From the NCBI GenBank assembly GCA_037102815.1, contig BTPP01000002.1:3224001-3288000 (forward strand): a DNA stretch of 64,000 nt, read 5' to 3'. The notes beneath the pieces were generated by a model, which made no database searches, was not told the origin of the DNA, and was given only the letters and a program-made list of their open reading frames with translations. Origin of the DNA: Neurospora intermedia (lineage: Eukaryota > Ascomycota > Sordariomycetes > Sordariales > Sordariaceae). Positions 33,320-46,500 of this stretch are shown here, piece after piece (positions within the stretch are counted from its first letter, which is position 1; the number at the start of each line of letters is the position of its first letter). Position numbers and translations under genes: made by a program.

Positions 33320-36202
33320 TTACTTGGGAGTAAGCACGATGCCCTCGTACTCCTTGCTCCTGATAATCTCCAAGGTCTGCATAAAGTGCTTCCGGCTGGC
33401 CTCGACCGAGGCCGAGTCTTGCTGGTTACCGGCCAGGTTGGAGTGTATAAGCTCGATAAGGCCGTTGAGGTACTTTGTGGTAACCTACAAGACGGAGAAA
33501 AGAAAACAATGTTAGACGACATGGGGTTTTCTGACGGGGCGAATAGGGTAAGTGGTGACATACCGATTCATTCTTTTGGTCAAAGTAGTACACGTATCTG
33601 TCCAAGATTTCGACAAACAACTCGATCGAGGTGGCAGTCTCCATGCACGAATCTGCAACACGAAGGGCACGCTGCAGGCATTCGAGAACACGCTTGCCGT
33701 CTCGGTAAAGCTGTTGCATATCATGTTAGACCTGTGTACAATCTCGCAAAACAAACATGAACGGAGAAACGCTGCTACTAACCTCGGTCTCCTCGGTCTC
33801 CCCGTTACTAGCAATAGGAGTCGCCCACCACAAATGACTGGCCAGATAAACAGCCCGGCACTGATCCGGCTTCCTCAACAGCTTGCTCGCGTGCTGCGCG
33901 CACTTGGTGATGAGCGTGTCGTAGTTCTCCTTTCCAAAGTTGCGTGTGCGGTGCAGGGCGCTGGCAATCGCGCAAACGGCCTGGAACTGCGCCTTGGAGT
34001 CGCTGATCGCCTCTTCATACACCGTGAACGCCTGCGCAAAGAACTCGTACGCCACCTCCTCGAACTCGGTCTTGTCGGCCATCTGACCGCACGAGCAAAA
34101 GAGGCGTAGGGACAGCTCGGCGGCGCCGGCGCCGTTGACGCGCGTGTAAAGGGTCGAGATGGCCGAGTGGAGGAACTTGAAGAGCGCGGAGCACTGCGAC
34201 TGCCAGTTATCGTCGTAGTGCTCGCGAGCCTTGTAGCGTCGGGCGAGCTTGAGGCCGGCGGTGATGAGAGGCGGCGTCGTGGTCCGGATCCGCTCGTTGC
34301 CCTCGGCGTAGGCCTTCCTTGTCATCTGCAGGAGGCGGAATTGGGTGTCGTTATCCTCCGCCTGGAGGAGGTGGACAAGGCGGGCCAGCCAGCCCTGTTC
34401 CTCCAAAGTCTCGTCTGTCTCCAAGGCACGGCCGCGCTGCTGCACGACACCGGGGTAGCCAGACGGCGCTTGCGACCCTTCTTTGATGAGGACCTTGAGC
34501 ACCTCCAGGACATTCTCGAGGTTGGCCGTGGTGGTGATGTGGGTTTGGTTCTTGATTAGGTGTCTGGCCACTTCGCCAGCAACAGCGCGCCGCGTAGGAT
34601 AGGTTTGTGATTGGAACAGAGGAACGTATGTAGGTAGAGCGAGTGCCGTAAATATCGACACATACCTTTTGAGAGGTGCCTGAAGCAAGGCCAGGATACT
34701 CTGCTGCGCTGGTGGCGAATGCAAATCGGCACTGTTGGCGTGTTCTTTTACCTTTGAGTGGGCGTAGTCGAGGATTTGGTCGACATAATCTAGCCTTTCA
34801 GGATAGATGTTGAGGGCTAGGTTCGTAAGGGATACACACAACGCGATGGTGTCCTGGATCGGAAGATGCTGTGCCTGCACAAGGTTCTTGACCTGTCCGA
34901 AGAATATTTCGTATAGGGGCACGTTCTCGGGAATGCCCCTGTGCTTCTTGGCTGGTTCGACTTCGTCTCCATTTGTCACGGTAGCCTCAGTCTCTGCTAC
35001 TGATGGTTCGGCGTTCAGAGTTTCATCGGTCGAGCCCACATCAGTTTCTGCATGCTCCCCATTTTCAGGGGCTTCGGGTGTCGGCGCGCTCGCTTCTTCG
35101 GTTTCCGCAGCCGATTTTGCGAGTTTCACCCTTTCCAGCAGGTTCGCGAGTGCTTCTTCCTCCAACTGGCCCCTGTCCTCGCCTTCTTCATTCTGCGCCT
35201 CTCGCTCGGCGTAGTCGGATAGTCTGTCCATCAGGCCAATAACAATTCCCTTTACGTTAACGTGGGGGTTTAACCTGGACACAGCGGCGAGGAACTGATC
35301 GAGGGTGTGAAGATGGAACTCGTCAGGGAATACCTGAGTGATAACCTCAAGCAGATATTCCTGCGCCAGGACATCCCGACACTGCACAACCTGCTCCAGC
35401 AGGGGGGCCAGAATGCCATTTTTGTATGTCGGCAGATCCACCAGCTGGCTAAGACGGACAATGTTGTTTCCTACAAGCAATTGCAGCTCTTTCCTCTCCT
35501 GTGTCCGCTGGTCTCTCTCTCTTGAGTGTCCTTGATGTTGTAACCGAACCCAGAGCTTGTTCATCTCAACGAAATTGGTCAGGATGAAGTTGATCGAGTC
35601 CTGCAGGTTGCCCTCTGGGCCTTCGGAGTCGCCAGTCGGGAGATAGTCGCGTGCCTGTCCGGAGAGGTAGTAGCGCAGAAACAAACCGCGAACGGGGTGC
35701 TGGACACCACGGCTCATGTCCATCATGTCCTTCATTAATTCCTTGACGGGAGCGCCGTCGATGGACATGTAGGCAGTGCCGACCGTGATCATGAGATAAA
35801 GGCGGGGTATGATGTTGCCGGCATACTGGACGAGTTCGTAAAGGTCGGCGAGGTGATTGACGGGGTGGTTCTCGCGCAAGTGAACGGAGAGGTACCGGAG
35901 AGCATCGAAGACAGCCATGTAGAGCTCGTAGTACTGTTTGGGGCCCAGACTGCTGGTTCGAAGCTCCGAGACAAGGGTGGAGCTATAGGTTGTCGAGGGT
36001 GGTCGACGGTCAGCACCAGCACCAGCGCATATTGGGGCATGCCGTGACACGCTCCTTTGGGGACATACCAGCACTTGAGAGCATCCATGAGCTTTCCGGG
36101 GGTATCGAGACATTTGCGCATGAGGGTGCTTTGCTGGCGCACGGCGATCAAGGCATCTTCGAGGAGGCGGGCCTGGTCCTCAGGCGGCGCGGGGGTCGAC
36201 AT
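33320..36202 (-). CDS. VPS35: VPS35, retromer core subunit
   Basis: This encodes about 881 aa from exons 36202-36069, 35982-33783, 33710-33564 and 33484-33320. The first junction turns DALK into [16 protein letters not shown], which fits the family exactly in length. Hallmarks are the N-terminal PRLYL motif (about 104-108) used to bind Vps26, [38 protein letters not shown] and, in the last exons, [16 protein letters not shown] and [18 protein letters not shown] Glu/Ala-rich insert around residues 345-400 is typical of fungal forms. The protein is an alpha-solenoid scaffold that recycles cargo such as Vps10 from endosomes to the Golgi. Its upstream region is shared with the divergently transcribed F-box gene. 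Confidence 0.97.
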
Positions 36203-37079
36203 GTCGCTTCTTTGCTGCTTGTAGCGCTCCTACGATGCGTGAGGGTGGATGTCTTTGGGGTCGTGTTTGATCTAACGGTTGTTGTGTTCGAGGTGGCTAG
36301 AAAGCGCGGGACCATACGAGCATATATTTTGTGCTGGTGGTGAAGGGAACGGGGATGGCGCAGTAAAATGTAGTGAATGTCGGGGATGTTGTTCAGAGGC
36401 GCGGAATGACGACGCTCGAGGAGTGGGAGAGCCGTAGCTGAGCTGGGCTGTCTGGGCTGTTGTAGGTAGAGTTCTAAGGGCACTTCGCATGAGCTGCCTG
36501 TAACAGCTAACAGCTTAGCGGGGAGTATCCTGATGTTGCAGGGTGTGAGCTGTTAGTGGAACTAGCATAGCCAAACGGCATGAAGCTGCCCCTGGCTGCC
36601 CACCAAGCTGAAGCTCTTGATTACGTAAGGTTCTCCCGCTCCATATGTGATACGTACTTGGATGACACAGACATAAGGGTTAGGGGTAGCAACCAAGCAT
36701 ATCTGGAGACACCAGTCGCACCCAGACGGGTTCACTCTTACAACCCAAAACAACTGTACCTCCCATCATCATCATCTTCATCGACATAGATTATCTTCAT
36801 CCATCCTCGTCATCTAATGTCCGACTGCCCGGGTCTATTCTCTTTGTCTGGCTGTTTTACTCTCCAATCCAGTCTTGACGCCTGGATTCTGGGGTACAAC
36901 GAGCAACACAATATTGGACCAAGTGGCTCTACCTTCGACTTCCAGCTTCCACTAACGAACTGTGTTTACTGAACGCCAGTGGGCGCTGGAATACATAACC
37001 TATCAAGACTATCTGTTTATTCACACGTGTTTCTTCGTTGCTCACTCATACTCTGGTCGCCGCCCCCGTTGTCGACAAC
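36203..37079. promoter_or_regulatory. Divergent promoter region (VPS35 / F-box-ankyrin gene)
   Basis: These 877 bp separate two divergently transcribed genes and must hold both promoters and leaders. Frames inside it are short and unsupported. I see no clear TATA box. Confidence 0.5.
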
Positions 37080-40000
37080 ATGACCGCGCTCAACACCTTG
37101 CCGGCCGAACTTCTCCTGGACATTGGAGAACGTCTCGATCGCAGAGACTTGGCCTCTCTGATCCGTGTCTCCAGATCTTGTCACGCTGTCTTGACTCACA
37201 AATTATACAATGTCAGAGGCAGGCAGGAGGCTGTGCGTTGGGCCGCCGATAATGGCAGCTGCTTGGTCATGAAAACCGCGCTATCGCGATCCCTCAATGA
37301 GATTGAAAAGTCCGAACTCGTCAGCATGCCCATCCTTCGTCCGCTTGTGCCGCCAGACCGCTGGCCGCTAATGGCTACTCCGCTTGCTCGCGCATCGTAT
37401 CATGGTCATCTTGATGTTGTCACCTATCTCTTGGATCTTGGAGCACGCCAAGACATATCGTCGTACCGGCTCTGCAACTGCATTGACTTGCAAAGTATCT
37501 TCGAGGGCTTCATGGGCCACGATTCTCCCAATGTCCCGGCTTGGTATCCTCTTCACTACGCAATATGCAGGTAAGTCTCGAGTCCTTACCGTTTGGCATG
37601 CTCCCCAATTTGCTGGTTCTGAACAATGCTTCACAACAGTAAGAATGAAGAGATCGCTCTGCTCCTTATCGACCGGGGTGCGCCCTTGGTGGGCTGTGAA
37701 GGTCGTCCCCATATCACTGCACTCCAAAGTGCCGCCGCCAACGGTTGTCTAAAGGTCGTACAGCGTCTCGCGAAACGATACCGTGAGCTGAGTCATGGCC
37801 GTTTGTTGACTCCCGGGCAAAGGGTAGATGTAGGTCGTCCGCCAAGCCCCAATGCAACCGATGCTCATCTCAACTCTGCGATGCACTACCTCGCGCTGTG
37901 TCCGCGTCGTGAATATGTTCGCGACATCTGTCTCTACCTGATGGACCTCGGGATTCCGCTGGATACTCCATGGGGTAGTAGGGCTATGTCGCCCCTTTTA
38001 ATGGCATGCGCATTGGGAAATTTCACGGTAGCTAGTGAATTTGTGCAATTCGGAGCAAACCTTCAACGTCGGGATCCGACAGAGCAAGAACGTCAACAAC
38101 TTCTCCAAGAAGACGTGTTGCCCGAACACCGGCAAACAAACGCCTCATACGTGTACACTGCCCTGGGAGCCACATATAGACGAGCGAAGCAGGCCGGCGT
38201 TGTGTGGCGTCCAGGCGGCAAGGCGCGCTGGGAAATCGAACGGCAGAACTTTATCAGAGTATTCATCCAGCACAATGGCAAGGTCAACGAACCCGTCAGT
38301 CGAGCTGGTGACACCGCCTTGGCAAGAGCAGCCGAACGAGGGCTCGTGGCTGAGGTCCGAATACTTCTCTCGGAGGGAGGCGCTGTTGTGGACAAGCCAG
38401 ATGCGTTTGGAATGACACCGCTGTGCAAGGCTGCTCTACGCGGTGGATTCGCTGCCGTTGAAAGTAAGTTTACATCGCCATTACATCTCAGTGCTCTGCT
38501 TTCTGATGGGCATGTATTAACTTGGTCCACAGCGCTCTTGGAAGCCGGGGCGGACCCAAACCTTCCCAGTAGAATTGGTCAAATCACCGCCCTGGAGATT
38601 ATCAGTGGCATGATTGCGGTGCCAGAAATCGAGCAAATAATTATCTTGCTACTACGCTACGGTACGCGTGTGGGAAGATTATCACCTCGATCTCCCCATC
38701 AGTATGAACGAACTCACTTGATCGGTTTGTTGAAGCGAGTTCTCGATCGTAACAACCCTTCAGACTACTTGGCCGTGTCGACAATTCTCGAAAACAGTAC
38801 TGAAGCAAACATAGCGCGTGGGTGTTGGCAATACGCAGCCGAGGTTGCCCTTCGTCTCGATAAGAATGGGGATTCCAAGAAGCCAGGACACAGACAGTTG
38901 TGCTTACTCCTAGGTACCTTTGGTTCCAAGGTTGGCTATGCCTTTGATGATTCCAGACTCTGCTCGATTGTTAAGCAGCTCATCAAGACAAGCCACCCGG
39001 AGAACATGCCGTGTCTGTTTTACCTTGGAGGAAGGAATATGGAACTTCAACTGCGGGGCTATTTCCCAAGCGTGGTTAAGACACTCAGCGGCGTCTTCAC
39101 TCGAGAAGCGATGCTGGCCTTGGCCTTGACTCATAGCAAAGAATCAGCGCTGCCTTTGGTCTCTCAATTACTAGCTGACAACGATATCGACGTCACTGGG
39201 AGACTTCACTGTCTCAGCACCAAACCGACGCTACTTCATCTGGCTTGTAGCAACGGCGACTGGGGATCCGCAGGCCTTCTTATCACCAGAGGTTGTTCCG
39301 CGAACGCTGTTAATGGGTGTCTTTTAACGCCCTTGGCGGAGGCTGCAGCGGGCGGTTACAGGAAGCTGACCGAAGCTCTGATGGACTGTACAGCGGCTGA
39401 TCCACACGAGTCATTCCGGACTCCTTCAGACACCACCAGAGTATTGCAAGATCACTTGGCAGTTCAAGAAGACTTTCTTCGTCCGCCTCCCGGAGCCAAG
39501 CTCTCCCAATTCGTCGTCTGTGAGCTCATGAAGCTCCAGGGTGCACCTTTAGGGTTTACCGATAGTGACACCAGCAATCAGCACTCATTGGACCCATCCC
39601 TTCCCAAAAGGGGAGCTCGGAACCGTTACACGCCACATCTCTTTGGATTCTCTGCTCTTGAAGCGGTAAGTTGCGTATATTTGTAGGTAGTCTTCGCAGT
39701 CCCGATCACTAACCTCATGTACAACTTAGGCCTGTCACGAGGGACACACCGGTGTCGTAAAAGCAATTCTCAAACGTCACCCCCTTGCAAGACATACCCA
39801 TCTTCAAGTCCAAAGGGGTTACATGCTCGTAAAGCCGTCGTCCAGTCTTCTGACTGATACGATCATGAACGGACACTGGGACACAACGCACATTTTACTC
39901 AACAACGGAGCAGATCCCAATCAGGGCATCCTCCGCGGCTGTCTCGACCTGACTCCCCTCCACATCTGCGTGGAGGCGCTTGTGCACACAGTCCGGTTGT

Positions 40001-40425
40001 ACAACGCCGAGGCCGAGACCCTTGCTACCGAGCAGCCTATACCCCCCGGCTCCGAGGCTCCGCCCCCATTCCCACCGGATATGCATCCCCAACTATTGCC
40101 GTTTGTCAAAAGAATTCAGAAAATTATTAGTGTCATTGCGCACCTAAAGAACAGAGGTGCAAAGGAGGAATCAGACAATTCTGTATTCAGGAGCGTTCAC
40201 AAACTGGAGGGTGAAACATTCTCGCATAATACAATGGACCTGTTGAAGAGGTTGATGAACAGAGAGGACCCAGAGTACATGGGGGGAAGGTTCATGGAGA
40301 GACATGAGGTGGTGGTGACGAGAAAGTTTACGCTGGATCCGGAGGGCAAGAAGATCGTTCTAAGTGCTGAGGCAAACGACGAGGTGAAGAATGAGGGTAA
40401 GGCCCTCCTGAAGAAGACAAAGTAA
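37080..40425 (+). CDS. F-box and ankyrin-repeat protein
   Basis: This encodes about 1,047 aa from exons 37080-37570, 37640-38463, 38533-39665 and 39730-40425. The first 45 residues form an F-box (LNTLPAELLLDIGERLDRRDLASLIRVS), which would bind Skp1 in an SCF ubiquitin ligase. The remainder consists of many irregular ankyrin repeats, recognisable by TPLARASYHGHLDVVTYLLD, ALLLIDRGAP, GDTALARAAERG, LLEAGADPNLPS and ILLNNGADPN. The ankyrin part probably recruits the target. Intron 2 (38464-38532) is 69 nt with no in-frame stop; it is called because of its GTAAGT, branch-like TTAAC and CACAG, and because splicing restores an ankyrin repeat. Such proteins are expanded in filamentous fungi and usually of unknown target. 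Confidence 0.88.
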
Positions 40426-41036
40426 CCATGGTAATGATGGGTGGCGCACTTTGGCGGTATTTGGGTCGTGTTGCATAACTCGTTGCATTTGTTTTTGGGT
40501 ATCTTTCGCCGGATCAGCGAAATACTAATCAAGGGATGTTTGGGGACAGCGATTGATTTACACAATTACCGAGTAGCAATTAACAGCATAATTGACTTCA
40601 AGCTACGATGTGTTGGTTATTTGGATGATTTTGTTAGACTCTTCTAATAAGCCCTACACAATGCCTGTGCAGTTTAACCCCACAGCTTGAGACATGGCAT
40701 TGGGCTCTTTGGCTTTGATACAAGCTCCCATATGGTGTACTTGATTTTGACTAAAGCATATTTACAGCTTGAAAACGCCTAGAGAAGTTGACTCGGGGTC
40801 TCGAGCTAAACATCATACGAGTAGTGGACTCTAAACTTGACGATGGTTAATCAAGACGTGGTCGGTCCCATCCGAGGAACAAGGGCCCCAAACAAAGTGG
40901 GTCTTGGACCAACACGTTGCCAAGCTAGTTGGGCTCTAAATACCTATACTACAACATCATACTTGGACTTCTCTCCTCAACTCTTTTCTCTCTTTTTCCC
41001 ATCATTTTCTCCTTCTTTTTCAAATCATATATAAAA
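40426..41036. other. Spacer between F-box gene and membrane-protein gene
   Basis: This holds a 3' UTR and the next promoter; the last 100 bases form a pyrimidine-rich leader. I see nothing else. Confidence 0.4.
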
Positions 41037-41685
41037 ATGGCAAATAAGAAAAGCAAACCTCCCTCCCCCTCCCCCTCCCCCTCACCGTCCCCTCCCCCCT
41101 CAGCCAGTCTAGCCCCCAGCACCTGGGCCAGCGCCCACGGAAGAGGAACTCCCAGTCCCGACACCCGCCCCCGCCGCACGTCATTAATAGCCCAACTCCA
41201 AATGCGGCGCTCCTCGGGGTTCCTGGGCTTCGCCGGCAAAGCCCTCGCCATCTGCCTTCTTCTCCTCTTTCTTTCGACGGGCGCCTACGGCGGCATGATC
41301 ACCGGTTTCACCAATGGCTTCTTTGCGGCGCTCACGCGGATCAAAACCGACCCTTCGGTCGTCCAGGGGGGGTACGAGCCAAAGGAAGAGTTTACGGGGG
41401 TGAAGGCGGTGGATCAAGTTTTGGTTATGCTGGTGACGTTTTTTGCGGCTTGGTTGGATGCTGGGGGCCCGGTGGGGGAGGGAACAACGTGGGAGGAGGA
41501 GACGTGGGAAGGGCCGTGGCTGGAGGGCTTGGTAAAGGGAAGGGAGGGGACGCAGCGGGGAAGGACGTGGGACGTGGATGTGCCGCTTTGGATGGCTATG
41601 GTGCAGTTTGCGGGTGCTTGGGCGTTGGTGAGTGTAGAGGGGGCTAGGAGGGGCAATCAGGGGAGGGTAGTTGGTTGGTGAGTTG

Positions 41686-41762
<77 letters not shown>

Positions 41763-42698
41763 TTTGCTAGTGGTTTGGTGACTGCTCGTGATAGAGAAGT
41801 TGTGGATGACTTGTGTTGAAAGGGGGAAGGACGGGTAGTGATGGCTGACGGTTCTTGATACAGGACGGGATTTTGGGGTATGGGCATGCAGTTATTGTCA
41901 TACACCATCGCTGGCCCGATTTACTTCATCATCTACTTGATTACATCGCCTGTAGCAAGTGGCAGCGACGTGGACGCGCTGGTCGTCGACGGATGGGAGA
42001 TGGCCATGCTGCCAGTGTGCGTCACAATGGCCTTTATTGTTCCGGCGTTCATGATGGGATTACCAAGCCCTCGGATGCCGCAAGCTGAGCACCAGAATTG
42101 GATAGCTACTTGGCAGGTGTTTCCCATTCTGCAGGCTAACCTGATTTTCTTCCTCAAGAGCTTGTGTGGCTCTTCTGGTGCTGGAGCAGAGGGGAGAAAC
42201 AGCAGCAGAGTCACGAATGGGGGAAAAGCGGCCGGCGCAAGCCCGGTGTATCGATTCACGATGACCCTGTGCATAGTGGCTCAATTGGCCTTCCTTGCCA
42301 TTGCGCTGGTCCCGCCCACTGCTCTGCCAGAAAGCTTGGCTGCCTCGTCTCCGTGGCTTTCGACGATGTTGAGGGAGGTGAGCATTGGTTCGGCTCTCCC
42401 TAGGGCCCTATGGAATCCACCGTCTACCGATACGGCGAGCCCGATCCGGATCGCATATTTGGCGCCGTTGGCGAAGCACTTTCTTCAGTGGGATGTGTAC
42501 AGCGGTAACTTTGCGCTGCTCACCTGGGCTGCGTACCAATACTGGGCGGCTGGAGTCGGCGGTTTTAAGCGATTCGGCAAGGCGTTGGGCTGGTTCGTGC
42601 TTGGTGGGCCGGTTTCGACAGCGGCCTATCTTTTGTGGGAGAGAGATGAGGCCGTTATCGAAAGAGAGGATGAGCGGGGGAGAAGGAGAAGTCGGTAA
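41037..42698 (+). CDS. Multi-pass integral membrane protein
   Basis: This encodes about 491 aa in two exons, 41037-41677 and 41864-42698. The start follows a strong AAAAATGGC. A tract of alternating Pro and Ser opens the protein, then a basic linker. Hydrophobic segments appear near residues 65-90, 130-145 and 198-212, then after the splice LLSYTIAGPIYFIIYLI, MLPVCVTMAFIVPAFMMGL, TMTLCIVAQLAFLAIALV, FALLTWAAYQYW and FVLGGPVSTAAYLLW, about eight in all. I recognise no characterised family; it resembles uncharacterised fungal membrane proteins. The last residues are highly charged. Its intron (41678-41863) contains 72 consecutive T immediately after the donor. Confidence 0.75.
41688..41759 (+). 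repeat. 72-nt homopolymer T run inside an intron
   Basis: This is uninterrupted T starting ten bases after the GTGAGT donor of the membrane-protein gene. It is far longer than a normal polypyrimidine tract and sits at the 5' end of the intron instead of near the acceptor. It could be an expanded repeat, a poly(A) tail inserted in antisense, or an assembly artefact. Confidence 0.9.
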
Positions 42699-43498
42699 AC
42701 GGTGAAGTCGGGAGACGGGAGAGTTTGACCAGGAAGAGACGGACCGGGGCAAGTCGAAGTCGAACCCGGGGACGGAAACCAATGACAAACTCCGAAATGC
42801 GGGGGTTCCGAGCTTGTGGGTCCCCTCACTGTTCAGGTCCACGTCCGTCGGCGCAGATTTCCCCACCACGGAAGGGGCGCGTGGCGCTGGAGACCTAGCG
42901 AGAGGTACCTACCTATGCACGAAAGGGACAAGGATCCGAAACAGGATTCAATGTCCATCTTGGCGACCTTCCCTCTTTTTACCTGGGCTGTCTGTCATCT
43001 TCATCCCACCTTCTGTTCCTGACTTTCGTCATTAATTTCGATTTCCGTCTGTTCCGGCCAAAACACTGCCCTGGACACCACACAGTACTATCCTCCTTCC
43101 CTTCGGTCGCAACTAAGTACTTGTCGCTCCAGTCGCTTCTTGCCGACATCGTCGCTCGTTTCAATCCGAACTCCAGTCGCTTTGCTTTTGATGCACTCGG
43201 TCCAGTTTGGGGCCGCCGCTTTCTAGAGATTTTCTCGGGTTCTTCCCAGGGCCCGCCCAGCTCCACAGAAGACCTAAGCCGGGAAGCTGACCACCATCGC
43301 CGCCCGCAACAATCAATGACAGCAGGCAAACCGCCGATGATATACCGTAGCTAAGCCCCCTGTGATGACCTGATCGGCCCGCCAATCCTTCGAGTCGATG
43401 ACATGACCGTGACTTCTACACTTACTGCGTAGAGATTTCAACAATTGCGCTGGCGCAACCTAATCCACCACCATTTCCAAACCTTGACGAACGACGCC
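42699..43498. other. Promoter and leader of the P4-ATPase gene
   Basis: This is an 800-bp spacer between same-strand genes. Several short ATG-initiated frames occur in the presumed leader, and the last one overlaps the P4-ATPase start. There is no protein gene. Confidence 0.4.
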
Positions 43499-43534
43499 AT
43501 GAACCTCAGAACCCTTGGACAAGCAACAGCATGA
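43499..43534 (+). promoter_or_regulatory. uORF overlapping the P4-ATPase start codon
   Basis: An 11-codon uORF (ATG AAC CTC ... GCA TGA) ends with TGA sharing two bases with the main ATG in an ATGA overlap. It is in another frame, so it does not extend the protein. This layout can couple termination to reinitiation and would make flippase output sensitive to initiation conditions. The layout is seen; the effect is inferred, and it depends on the mRNA starting upstream of 43499. Confidence 0.5.
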
Positions 43535-46500
43535 GGAGCTTTACCAGGAGCACGGCCGACGAGGGAGGCGCCAGTGTCGATAATGCTTCATTCGAAAAGG
43601 GCCTCAGCATATTCAGTAAAACCGGCATCTTGGCCCCTTTACGCAAGACCGGGACATCGGCGACAACGGTGACCAGGACTATCAAGGCCTCGACACAACA
43701 GCTGTATCGGAGATACGTCCTCGAGCTCATATTTCAAGAAAAGGAACTGCCGCCTTCAAAAGACGGCCGACATATTCCATTACGACCCCATCATGACAAA
43801 CCCCTGATCGACGAACGGCGAGGGAGCGCATATATACCAAACACGATTCGCACATCCCGCTACACCATCTACGATTTCATCCCGAAGCAGTTATTCTTCC
43901 AGTTCTCGCGCCTGGCCAACTTCTACTTCCTCTGCGTCGGTGTTCCTCAAACCATTCCGGGCGTCAGTACCACCGGCAACTTCACAACCATCATTCCCCT
44001 ATTGTTCTTTGTATTTCTTACTATTGTTAAGGAGGGATACGATGACTGGAAACGCCATCGGCTCGACAAGGTGGAAAATGCAAGAAGCGCGACCGTCCTC
44101 CGGCCCACAGGCCACGTTAACAGCCGACAGGACTGGCGGACTGGGCTTGGATTACGAAGAACAAGGGATAATAAGACAGTGGCGGCTGAAGAGATTATAC
44201 CCGACTCGGAATATCAATGGCATGCCACGCAATGGAAGGATTTGAAAGTCGGCGATGTCATCAAGCTCTCCCGCGACGAGGATGTTCCCGCAGATATCGT
44301 GCTGCTGTACGCCGACGGCGAAAATTCCATGGCCTACATCGAGACAATGGCCCTCGACGGAGAGACGAATCTGAAGAACAAGCAGGTATCCAAGGCGCTT
44401 CAGCGTTGCAACACCATACAAGGCATCGCCAATTGCCAGGCCGAGTTCGTGGTGGAGGATCCCAATCCGGACCTCTATCGATTTGATGGAAGAGTAACCG
44501 TGGACGGTGAAACATTACCGTTGACTTTGAACGAAGTGGTGTACAGAGGCTGCACGCTACGCAACACAACATGCGCGATCGGTATGGTCATCAATACGGG
44601 AGAAGAGTGCAAACTCCGACGAAACGCCGACCGGCACCCCAAAGCAAAGAAGCCGGCCATGGAGAAAATTGCCAACAGGATTGTCATCAGCCTTGTTGTT
44701 GTGGTCATCTCCCTTTCCGTCGGTTGTTCCATGGGCTATTTGATCTGGAAAAATGCTTATGAGCGCAAGGCATGGTACTTGAAGCACCTGGGAGTTGACT
44801 TTGAGGATATTATTATCGGGTTTTTCATCCAGTTCAATAATATCATTCCTTTGGCGCTATACGTTAGCTTGGAGATTGTCAAGCTCGGGCAAATGTGGTT
44901 CCTCAACTCCGATGTGGAGATGTACGACAAAGTATCCGACACGCCAGCCAAGTGCAACACCAACACCATTCTCGAGAATTTAGGGCAGATCGGTTACGTC
45001 TTTTCGGACAAGACTGGGACTTTGACTGAGAATGTCATGAAGTTCCGAAAGATGAGCATCGCCGGAACGACATGGTTGCATGAGATGGACATTGTGAAGG
45101 AGCAGGAAGAACAAGGGCTCACCCAAACGAAAACAAAGGGCAAAGAGCTCAACGTTATGTTGGAACCGACCTTTGAAAACGACAACGCATTGACAAAGAC
45201 AACAACCGCTGTGTCCGTCCGTTCACCTAATCCGCGCCGGTCATCTTCACAATGGCGGTCGACTGGTCGGCCTGACCATGTCCAGCCAGAGGTCACGACT
45301 GAGGATCTACTTGAGTACATAAGGCTGCGCCCAAAGGCTCCGTTCTCGAGGAAGGCAATTCAGTATCTTCTTGCTATGGCCCTTTGCCACACCTGCTTGC
45401 CAGAAATTAGAGACGGGGAGATTGAGTTCCAGGCCGCTTCACCCGATGAGCTTGCTCTTGTCAAAGCCGCTCAAGAGCTTGGGTTTCTCGTGGTTCAACG
45501 GTCCTCCCAGTCCGTCACGCTCCGTATATCGCGGGGTGATGGCACTGAATTGGAGCGCACCTACCAAATCCTCGACGTGATAGAGTTCAGCAGCAAGCGA
45601 AAGCGCATGTCCATTATCGTGCGATGTCCCGATGAAAGGATATGGTTGATTACCAAGGGCGCCGACTCCGTCATTCTTCCAAGGCTGAGGATGGCACAGT
45701 TGGCAATACAAAAGGCTAACGAAGTCCGCAAGAGCTTGGAGGTTGAGCATGAAATGCAACGCAGGAGTGAGGCTCGAGAACCACGTAACAGTTTTGGCGG
45801 CCGGCCCAGCCTAACAATCCGCCGCAGCATCAACCTTGCCAGACAGAACAGCGTTGCAGGACCTAGCAAGCGCCCAATCACCAATCGTAGCAAGTCGTTT
45901 GAGGTGGGTAGAATGTCCTTGTCTGCACCAGAAAATCGCCTCAGGCCCCAGGTTACCGTTCGCACAGCATCCTATGATGTGCCTTATGAGGACGCTGTAG
46001 CGGCGTCAGTGTCAGACAAGTTTGCATTCCTTGACGATCCTTCCGTGTGCGATGAGGGTGCTATCTTCACTCGATGCTTCAAGCACATTGATGATTTCGC
46101 AACCGAGGGCCTTCGAACACTTCTGTTCGCCCAACGGTTCTTGTCCGAGTCTGAGTACAACACATGGAAGAAGCTTTACCGCGACGCAGAGACGAGTCTT
46201 GTCGATCGTCAAGAGCGCATCGAAACGGCAGGTGAATTGATCGAACAGACCCTGGACCTCATCGGTGCCACGGCAATCGAAGACAAACTTCAGAAGGGTG
46301 TCCCCGAGACAATCGAGCGTCTCCGCCGAGCTAACATCAAAATATGGATGCTCACTGGCGACAAGCGCGAAACGGCTATCAACATCGCCCACTCGGCTCG
46401 GCTTTGTCGTCCTACTTCTGACATATATATCCTCGACGCCACTAAAGGAAACTTGGAAGGTCAAATTATGGACATTGTCGACGAGCTAAACATTCGGGCC

